DNA of 64,000 bases from Amphibalanus amphitrite (Eukaryota; Arthropoda; Thecostraca; Balanomorpha; Balanidae): the NCBI RefSeq assembly GCF_019059575.1, contig NW_024881593.1, forward strand, positions 310,001-374,000, in the 5' to 3' direction. The translations under genes and the position numbers were made by a program. Shown piece after piece: positions 48,383 to 56,395 of this stretch (the first letter of the stretch is position 1; every line of letters starts with the position of its first letter). A model generated the notes under the pieces. That model was given only the letters and a program-made list of their open reading frames with translations, was not told the origin of the DNA and searched no databases.

Positions 48383-48858
48383 GCGCCTGTATCATGTGTA
48401 TCTTGTGAGCGTGTAGCCTTTTCAACTCAATCGATTAATATGTGTATGTGTATATTATTTTGTTATGTGTGTGATGTACATCGGCGTTAGTGTACATACC
48501 TTCCATACGATGTGTGTTTGACAGCTACGTGTACAATTGTATATTATGTATGTTACGTACATCGGACACTATGTAGACAATCGATCGATCAAATAGTTTG
48601 CCCTTATGAGTAGCGCCTTTTCTAAAATATCACGATCTTCGGTTTTTGAAAAATGGCAGCCAGATTATTCACAGGATCGTCTTTTAACATTGTTATCACG
48701 TTGGTTTGATAAAGGCCAGTGGCCGAAAGCTCACCGTTTTTTTTAAATATATTATTCGGCTTTTTACATTTTTGATGTCGAGGAAAAGGTCAACTTCTTT
48801 TATTTATCTAATTATATTCAATATGTTCCTCGCTCGAGCACTTAGTAATATTACCAAT
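48250..48858 (+). repeat. 3' pseudo-LTR of the plus-strand Penelope copy
   Basis: 609 bp matching 44861-45469. It runs past the start codon of the next would-be unit and stops at ATTACCAAT, immediately before the target duplication. Confidence 0.85.
48706..48729 (+). ncRNA. Hammerhead-like core in the plus-copy 3' pseudo-LTR
   Basis: Fourth copy of the motif, unchanged. Confidence 0.3.
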
Positions 48859-48871
48859 CTTCTAAAATGTT
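48859..48871. repeat. Right 13-bp target site duplication of the Penelope composite
   Basis: CTTCTAAAATGTT, identical to 40802-40814. It brackets both copies together; no duplication separates the two copies at 44846-44860. Confidence 0.85.
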
Positions 48872-49348
48872 GTTAAAACCAGTTAAATTGTGCCCACTTT
48901 ATAGATTGGATGACCAGGAACACGGTTCTGGCATTTATTTTTCATTAAACATCTTAGGCTTCCCATATTCCAAGCACAAACTTTCAAATATGTGACGTCA
49001 CAGCCCAAAATTACCTCCTTCCCCAGGCCACATTACTGTCATAAAGCTGATTTTTTTTTTACTCTGTAGGCACCAAAACAAAGTTCAGACCAAGTTTTAA
49101 GCGATTTTTCAACGAACAAACCCATTTAAATCAGAATGACTAAACGACGTGACGTCACACTAACGGTCGCTCCATGTTGAAGATAGGGCCTTGTACAAGG
49201 CCCATTTTCAAATGAAGGGAACGAATTTCTTCAACACCAAGAGGCCGCGGGGGTTGCAACCTAGATAGATAGTGGTTTCTGAACCTCGCCGCAAACTTGG
49301 CTATCTCAACTCAAACCCCATGTTAAAGGTGGGATAGAGTCCCTTTAA

Positions 49349-50160
49349 TCTAAGGAAAGACTACGCTCGCTTCGCTCGCTCCGTAATAACATTCAATGCC
49401 ATAAAAGCAGGTTATCCCACAATGAAAGGGTTTCTTCATCAATGATGCGTAACCATGGAAACCGTGAGTTATCGACCAAATTCGCTGGCTGCTTATGACG
49501 GTTGTGAATGGTTGTGAAATCGATATGCGATAAACAGCACCGTGGGTGTAGAAAACCCGCTGGCGCCGAGCACAGCTGGACGGTGGTGGGGTCATAAGGG
49601 TCAATATAAAGTAAAACTTAGCATAGATAACCTGGCTATGGTTTAAAGCCGCTTCGGGCGCTGGGCAGGGAAGGGACTCGGCGGAAACTCATTCAAAGAC
49701 GCAGTGAAACTAAGAAAGTGAAAAAGTGAAAGATATTGACAGAGAAAATCGGTGTCAACGAAGGCCGAAAGTAGACGTAACAAGAACGTAACCTGGATCC
49801 ATAACATGTGGGTAAGTCCAAAAAGACATGTAATTACAACACAAAACGTTATTACATGAGCACCTATCGTACCAATCATTTTCGCCGAGCGTTTCAATAC
49901 ACTGCTCATTCGATAAATCTAAAACGCTACAATGCTGATTAAGTTAATTCAATGTGTAGGTAATGCATAGCGGTAGAGATCGCCATACACTGAATAGTGA
50001 ATGGCATGCATTTCGCCTGTGTGATTGATTTCAGTACACATTAATGACAAACCTACCTATAGGTATTTATAAAAGCATTTTTACTAAACTCAAAGAACTT
50101 ACCTCGCGCCTAGCGTGGCTTGAAAAGCGAAAAGCGCTACGGTGTATTCGAGGCTGCTGA
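49349..50160. other. Intergenic DNA, no feature seen
   Basis: Contains a short CGCTCGCTTCGCTCGCTC repeat at 49364-49381. Minus-strand frames at 49350-49909 show no recognisable protein. Confidence 0.4.
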
Positions 50161-50168
50161 CTTAGTGC

Positions 50169-50316
50169 CAGTGGCGGATCCAGGGGGGGGGGGGGCAAAA
50201 TGGGCATTTGCCCCTCCCAAACGGCATAATTTTAACATTACGCCTATGGACGAGGCATGGAAAGAATCGATAAATTGTTATGGTTTGCCCCCTCCAAAAC
50301 TCTGAACTGGATCCGC
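50169..50316. mobile_element. 148-bp hAT-like MITE
   Basis: The left terminus is CAGTGGCGGATCCAG and the right terminus is CTGGATCCGC. CTTAGTGC at 50161-50168 is duplicated at 50317-50324, an 8-bp target duplication. The right inverted repeat lacks the expected last bases (CACTG), so that end is eroded or the boundary is shifted by one base. A run of 14 G follows the left end. There is no coding sequence. Confidence 0.75.
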
Positions 50317-50378
50317 CTTAGTGCCGCGTACGTAAACAAAGTAAAAACAGGCAAGTGTGCCCTGGCGGATGATAAATG

Positions 50379-50476
50379 CTCCCTAAAACCCATTTCAGCA
50401 ACCGGTGCCCCCGAACAAATTGACAGCCTCCCTAAAACCCATTTCAGCAACCGGTGCCCCCGAACAAATTGACAGC
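50379..50476. repeat. 49-bp exact tandem duplication at an intron end
   Basis: The block starting CTCCCTAAAACCCATTTCAG and ending AAATTGACAGC is present twice (50379-50427 and 50428-50476) without visible differences. It ends six bases before the splice acceptor of the next exon, so each copy also carries potential AG acceptors. Confidence 0.85.
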
Positions 50477-50482
50477 CTCCAG

Positions 50483-50674
50483 TCCGTGGGAGCGGCTGCA
50501 TAAGAACTGCACATTGTCCTCACACCGCCACTCCGTGTACCATTCGGACCCGCAAGCACCCCTCGACGCGCTCGACTTCGAGATCAAGGCCATCTACGAC
50601 CAGGCCACGGGGCTGTTCACGTCCAAACACCTGGTCCTCGTGCAGCACGAGACATGCGGCGACGGCGACAGGAG
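50483..50674 (+). CDS. Penultimate exon of an unrecognised protein
   Basis: Bases 50477-50482 (CTCCAG) are a 3' splice site, and GGAG|GTGAGA at 50674/50675 is a 5' splice site. The frame starts with the last base of a codon and ends with two bases of the next. It reads PWERLHKNCTLSSHRHSVYH, then a stretch with SDPQAPLDALDFEIKAIYD and TSKHLVLVQHET. Base composition is GC-rich like the other true exons in this window and unlike its AT-rich introns. I do not recognise the family; upstream exons, including the start codon, were not found. Confidence 0.65.
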
Positions 50675-51188
50675 GTGAGACTAACGCTACCTTTAAATTG
50701 TCACGATGTAAAGTCTTAGACTCATATGCGACATACATCCGTTTTAGGCGGTTGTCCTCTCCGCTAAGATACGATAGTAAAACGGTGAACAGGACTTTGT
50801 AAATTATAAGAATTCATTTGCGTAAATGATACATAAGCTATATCGAGGCATATCAAGACATATCGACACCTTTTTTTAACCCCACATTTGTTCTCCGGTG
50901 AATTTCAGACAAGTTGGTTAGAGACCTTCAAAAAAGGTACAATCACTCGATTTTTATCAAGTTTGTCTGTCTTGGCAGATAAAGCAATACCAGAACAGGC
51001 CTACGAACACACATATTTGATCAGGATCGGACGATTGGACACTTTTAAAAGGGAGATCTTTCGTGACTCCCGGAAATTCACGGAGAGCAGATGTGGGGTT
51101 TTAAAAAAGGTGTCGATATCAGGCAACAATACCATAATTCTATTATACCCATCTATTAGAACGCAACTATTCTTATGCTTTATTACAG

Positions 51189-51378
51189 CAAAACCCTGAA
51201 GCACCGTGTCAAGTACGTGCCCCCTGAGCAGCCTCTGCTGGGTCACCCGCTGCGCGTGGTGGAGGCGCAGAGGCGCATCCATCCGTGCTCGGTCCGGCTG
51301 GCCTGCGAGAACCCGCACACCACACTGACCAACGCCGGCTTCTCGCGGAAACCCAACGGAGGAACCTTCGCCACCTGA
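51189..51378 (+). CDS. Last exon of the same unrecognised protein
   Basis: The acceptor TTATGCTTTATTACAG ends at 51188. The first base completes the split codon (AG|C), keeping the frame of the previous exon. It reads KTLKHRVKYVPPEQPLLGHP, then ...VRLACENPHTTLTNAGFSRKP and ends NGGTFAT before TGA. Together the two exons give about 127 residues of a small, basic, probably soluble protein without visible membrane segments. The 514-bp intron between them is AT-rich. The phase match and GC contrast support a real gene; function is unknown. Confidence 0.65.
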
Positions 51379-51566
51379 ACATGACGCGTGTCTTGGAACG
51401 GTTTATGTCCCCTGATCATACAGCGACAGAGTTTCACTTTTTGTCACGGACGTGTTTGCGTGGATAAAATTGAATTTGTGAAAATTTTCTTAGGTGAAAT
51501 TACCGTTTGTAAACATGAAAATATGCAATCGAAACAAAAGTGTTCCACAATCATTGCGTACGTTTC

Positions 51567-51572
51567 AATAAA
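51567..51572 (+). terminator. Candidate poly(A) signal for the unrecognised gene
   Basis: AATAAA 189 bases after the stop codon; a second AATAAA lies at 51658-51663. Confidence 0.35.
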
Positions 51573-51894
51573 CGGAACTGAAGCTACCCACTGCAAGTGC
51601 CTATATTTTACCCAGGAAATTGTTAGGTATACCATCGACTATCGAGGTATCTGGAGAAATAAACAAGAAGGGATGGCACGCAGAAGTCAGTTGAGCGCAG
51701 GTATCCTGTATCCAGTATCGCATTGCACTCAGGTACCTACTTGCAGTGCCTCAGCTCGTTCAACGACACACTTTTTCCACACTGTCTCGCTCGCTCGTTT
51801 GTCACCAAAAAGGTGTCTTACGGGTTAACTGCACCAAACATCTTATAAGGGTCTTTAAATAGCCCTCTGTTCAGCAGAGGTGTGTGTTGATAAC

Positions 51895-53327
51895 ATGGGC
51901 GTAGGAACGGCTGGAACATTGTGGGTGCATGGGTGCAGAAATCTAGCCATGGCCGGTGAAGCGGGGGGGGGGGGTGTAGGGAGCGACACCCGAGCGAAGG
52001 CTCGTTACGAGCTTTGAGGGTGTACCATGTTGAAAAGGTACCGACCGATAAGTGGATTTGGAAGCATTGACCCTCGCATGTGTAGGGGGTCGGATGACCC
52101 CCCCTCCATGGTTTTTCGCAAATAACTCGCGCAAAAAGCGGCCGATCGCGACGAAACTTTTAATACCCTCGAGTTGATCAGTTACACCTACTATGAAAAT
52201 TTCATGACCCTGACCCAAAAGACCTATGACCTGTGAACTGATTCTCGAGACCATGCTCGGCCGGAATCGCAATTTGGCGTATGTCAGCTCACATTGTCCG
52301 CGCGTTTCCAGTCTTTTTGTGATTGTCGACGTCCAAACATGTGAAATGATGTTCGTCCCATGCATCACGGTGGGTGTGAAGGTCACCTGAAGGTCAGGCC
52401 AGGTCATTGACCTTTGATAACATCGGTTTACTTTTTCGAGTTTTACATGTTTCTAGGGTAGTTTTTCGGGCTGATTTCGAATTTAGCATCCATTTGAACG
52501 TTTACGAAGTAGTTTTAGTGCCTTCGTAACATGCTACGACGCCGTCATGAGTGGTAGTTGACACGTACTATGAATAGCCGGTAGGACGCCTAATGGTTGA
52601 CCTGACCTGACCTGACCCGATCTGGCCTAAATGCACGACGAAATCATCTATGATCAAAACTAGCATCAGATATTCTGATCAGCACCCCGAAAAACCCGAT
52701 AACAGCTTCACTTTACGCAGTTCTAGCAGGTCGGGATTTTCCCGACTTTTGAAATATTGACCCGACTTGGAAGGTCAACCAATGACCTAAGACCTTAAAA
52801 TTGGGTATCATCGGCTTCCTCTCGTCACGGGCAGCACCCTCCTTTTTTCCGCGAAGCTCTAGCTCGATCAGGCCGGGCCGAACGGCAGGGGGGTCCGACC
52901 GACCCCCCCCCCCCTCCCCCTGCACATTAGAAGCTGGAAAACGCCGCACACATGCGAGGGTTAATATTGTCAATATTGACTACCGCAAAAAAGCGGCCAA
53001 CTTAGCCATTTTCGAAGATATCGGGCTAAAAGTTTTGACAGTGGGTCATCGGTTCGGCCTATGTGTTCAATCACATGCTCCATTTCCTTTTTTTTCTTCA
53101 GCACACATGCAAGTTTTGTAGATCATCACAGTAGCAAATGCTTCGAAAGATGGATAGTAGGCAACATATCCCGAATTTGCCGTGCTGCATGGGAAGTGTG
53201 TTGATGAGAAAAGGCCAAAGGGGTTTTTGGTTCAGATTATTGTGGGTGCAGAATACATTGTCTGCACCCGCTGGAGAAATATTATGGGTGCAGCTGCACC
53301 CTTGCACCCATGGTTCCTACGCTTATG
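51895..53327. mobile_element. Non-autonomous DNA transposon, 1.43 kb, 8-9 bp target duplication
   Basis: The left end reads (C)ATGGGCGTAGGAAC and the right end, inverted, CATAAGCGTAGGAAC. GTTGATAAC at 51886-51894 recurs at 53328-53336. Subterminal inverted copies of ACCCTCGCATGTGT lie near 52068 and 52953, each beside a G/C homopolymer run. GGGTGCA-rich motifs occur near both ends. No transposase frame is present. The duplication length would fit hAT, P or Mutator-like elements, and I do not assign a superfamily. It carries the AGGTCA array described separately. Confidence 0.65.
52380..52413 (+). promoter_or_regulatory. AGGTCA array: DR5, DR4 and perfect IR1
   Basis: AGGTCA at 52380-52385, 52391-52396 and 52401-52406, then TGACCT at 52408-52413. 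Spacers are 5, 4 and 1 bases. AGGTCATTGACCT is a perfect one-base-spaced inverted repeat that fits the consensus ecdysone response element bound by EcR/USP. Function is inferred from sequence only. Confidence 0.4.
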
Positions 53328-53336
53328 GTTGATAAC

Positions 53337-54120
53337 CTTATTTCTTTCTATTATTTCATGATCAGAATGGGCTCGGCTCACACGCCCGCAGTGTTGTACG
53401 TGGACAAACTACAAAGCAAATGCTTCTCTTTTTCCTTATCGAATCTATATCGCACAATTTTTTACACTTGCAATTAGGTTTTAAGTAAGTAGGTGATATG
53501 GCCATAAAACATGAAATGTACTAAGGATAAAACAGCGCTACTTATATTGGATCCCCACATCAATGATTTACTAGCGGAGAGTGCTTGAGTAAAAGCAAGT
53601 GGAAACGGCGCAGCTGCGACGAAACATTTCGTAAATTTGGCGACTGCGGCGACTATAAACACACATTTCAATTTCGGGCGTCGTTCATGTGGTTAGATAG
53701 GTTATTTCGGGTTTCCTCCGGGCATTGGATTATTCAAAGGTCCTCATTATTTTTTTCTAGATCGAGACACAAATCTGCATTACAAAAAGGTGGCGGTTGC
53801 GCCTGAATTTTTCAGCGGCTTATGCTTAGCTCATCCTCTGTCAGTTGTCACCTTTTCTGTTGTCAGTTTGATTTTCGCAAAAGCCCCGCATTCAACATCA
53901 ACCAGTTCAACTTCAAATTGTGTTACAGTCGTTTCAGTTTCAAAGGTATGTGCGATTTTACAACGTCAATATTTGATTTGCTTTTTTGAATTGTACTACT
54001 GGTAAAGGGAACTGCCTCGAAACCCACGATATAGGTAGTTAACTTAAGGTATCGGTAAAGCTGGTGTCACTGTCGCTTCTAACCGGTAAATGTATAGATG
54101 AAGTTAGAGTACAAAACATA
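53337..54120. other. Intergenic DNA, no feature seen
   Basis: AT-rich, no supported exon. Confidence 0.4.
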
Positions 54121-54240
54121 ATCTAACCTGACCTAACCTTACAGCTAACCTACAACCTACCAACCTACACACCTAAAACCTACCAACCTACAAACCTACA
54201 GGCTACAACCCAACCTACCTACCTAGCTACCTACAACGGT
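54121..54240. repeat. ACCTACA-type simple repeat
   Basis: Variants of AACCTACC and ACCTACA fill about 120 bases. A few CCTAA units resemble the arthropod telomere repeat, but most units do not. Confidence 0.7.
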
Positions 54241-55424
54241 GACGCCAGCTTTACGGATACCAACTTAGAGACAGTGTTACTATATTCTAAACCAAGTTTG
54301 AGGTTTGGTCAAAGGTGGGTATTAGTTGCCATAGGCTTTCTCAGTATGTGGTGGAATCTGAAAACAGGGCGCCAGAGGGCATTCTTAGTCACACAATTTT
54401 TGGGATATTATCCCCCTTTTGATGCATTTAACATGCTAATTGAATTGTCATGTTATTATCTCAAGTGAACTTCAAGATCCATGATCAAATTGCCCCAGGC
54501 GCCCTGCTTCAGATTCCACCCAATAAGTCACTCTTGTTGGGTTTTGTTGTACAGCTAATAGCAGACTTGTCCTGTGCAATGTTTTCAGTTTTCTTCCCAT
54601 GCTTGGAAATGAACAAAGTTGTGTCCATTTCAATTCTAGTCTTCAAATGCTGCATGAGAGGCAAATCAAAATGCCCCAAATGTTTCAGATAATTTACCAG
54701 TGACCATTCTCATGCTCTTCCACATACATGCTGTTTGTTGCCTGGTTACATCTGGTCATACACAATTTGGAATGGATCTCAATTTGAAGTGGAGTTAGTG
54801 GCAGGTGGAGAATGGTAGTATTGGCCTATTGGTGGGGGGGGGGGCCTTAAAGTTTTCAAAGATTTTGTACTTTTGCATGTTTTGCTCACTGCTGATTGTT
54901 GAGCATCTGGAATTAGATTTTAACCATACAAAGTTGTTTTGCTTAGTTTTTTATTTATGTTAGAGAAAAGCAGCCATTTTTCATGCTTCAGAAGCTGCAG
55001 AATCCCCCACAGCAAACAGCTCTCCCTGGATCTGATAAGTTTAGTGTGGTTATTTTGTTTGCTTTTCTTCCTAGAACAAATGGGGGTTGGATGATAAGGA
55101 TCAGATCACAAGCCGCTTAGCAGGAACTTTTCTTAAAATATTTGCCTGCCAATTCTGATGACTGGCCATCTTGTTTTAAGATATTAGACCACCTTTGACC
55201 TTGATCAGATTCTTATATTTGTTTTTTTTTAACCTATGTTAGATATCAGTTATATGTTTTCAACAGAAGTAAAGCTACTATTTTTTAATTTCTACTATTC
55301 CTTCTACTTGCATTTGGTTGGCCAGCCAGATTGATCTCACTTTAAAAGGACTTGTGTCAGTGTAGCAGCATCATGCACGATCCTGCTCTATTGCCAATGT
55401 CCTTTGGGGGAGGGGGCTGTATCA
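54241..55424. other. Intergenic DNA upstream of XPO5, no feature seen
   Basis: AT-rich with homopolymer runs (G-run at 54832-54843). No exon is supported. Confidence 0.4.
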
Positions 55425-55800
55425 AGTGCCTCCAGAAACCTCCAGAAGCTCCAGAAAGCTCTAGAATTCTCCAGAGAGCGAGAGGTCCACATTTCTCCGG
55501 AGGCACTGGTCCATAATTATGGCGCACATATGACAATTATGAATGTAAACAAAGGGCTTTTGACTGTTAATTTTACAACTTAAATGTAAAGCAAATTACA
55601 TTTTCATAATTCATAATTTCATATATCTTTCTTACTAAAATTAAAGACAAATTTGGTTTTTAAGAGTGAACCATCATCATCCTTTTAGTATTCATGACAC
55701 CAATCTCCAGAAATCTCCAGATTGCATTCTAGCACCTCTCGTAAAACTTCTGGTAAAGCCTCCAGTCAATATTTTCTTCTGGAGGCGCTGGAACAGGCCA
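55425..55800. repeat. CTCCAGAA repeat region with inverted GTGCCTCC ends
   Basis: CTCCAGAA-type units repeat every 9-10 bases at 55431-55475 and again, partly inverted, at 55700-55790. AGTGCCTCC (55425-55433) pairs with GGAGGCACT (55499-55507), and a related GGAGGCGCTGG occurs near 55783. It may be a small mobile element. The nGAAn spacing also resembles heat-shock elements. Confidence 0.5.
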
Positions 55801-56122
55801 TTGTAAAATGTTTGTCAAGTGCCAACTGTGGAACTCTGAGCTGCATAAGAAATTGATTGTGATCAAGGAGGCAACAATTTGTGCCACAGTTCATATTTGT
55901 CATGTATATGTCACAGCAGATTTTGTAGGTTGTAGGTAAGGTCTGGTCAACTTTGATTGTTTTGTTCTATATTGATATCAATATTTACTTTGAAAAGACA
56001 TATGCGACGCATCGTGAGATGCGGACCATGTGGCATATATGATACACACCCGTGATCAAACACATGTCTTTTATACAGAGCCTCCTAGTCCTCCACACTC
56101 ACCATTGGTTCTCCGATTGCAG

Positions 56123-56395
56123 ATGAATTTCATGCCGGAGGTGGAGGCGATGTCTGCGGAGGCCGCCGCCGCCGTGGAGGCGCTCATGTCGCCGACACTG
56201 CCACCTGGCGAGCGACAGCGCACCTACGAGTTGTGCGAACGCCTGAAAGAGTCGCCGATGGCGCTGCAGTGCGGGGTCTATCTGTCTGCCAGTCACCGGC
56301 CGAATATGGTCCGATACCTCGGGCTGCAGATCATCGAGAACACCATCAAGTTCCGCTGGAATGACCTATCAGTGGAAGAGAAGGTGTTCGTGAAG
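56123..56395 (+). CDS. XPO5: XPO5 exon 1 (first coding exon)
   Basis: 91 codons ending at AAG|GTATG. ATG at 56123 or 56132 could be the start; both precede the Ala-rich SAEAAAAVEALMSP segment, which aligns with the start of human exportin-5 helix 1. Confidence 0.8.

Larger units (their letters stand above)
44861..48858 (+). mobile_element. Penelope-like element, plus-strand copy
   Basis: A 3998-bp copy with its 5' end at 44861 and 3' end at 48858. Pseudo-LTRs 44861-45469 and 48250-48858 (609 bp) flank the frame. Relative to the minus copy it starts 76 bases later at the 5' end and ends 43 bases further at the 3' end. The two copies are therefore not exact mirror images, although their shared parts look identical. 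Confidence 0.9.
40788..49344. mobile_element. TTAA-flanked MITE (~0.5 kb) split by the Penelope composite
   Basis: The left end is TTAA (40784-40787) followed by AGGGACTATCCCACCTT. The right end, read inward on the minus strand from 49344, is AGGGACTCTATCCCACCTTT next to TTAA (49345-49348 region). The two ends match over about 20 bases with a 2-base indel. Removing the insertion and one copy of its target duplication leaves about 500 bp, with no coding potential. The Penelope composite entered just inside the left inverted repeat. Confidence 0.6.

Noticed and set aside
40815..48858. Assembly foldback artefact as the cause of the palindrome
   Set aside because: The palindrome ends exactly at element termini, the arms are unequal at both ends, and a 13-bp target duplication brackets the structure. 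Read-level confirmation is still desirable.
54121..54240. Possible interstitial telomere repeat (CCTAA)
   Set aside because: Only a few units are CCTAA; most are ACCTAC variants, so a simple repeat is the better description.
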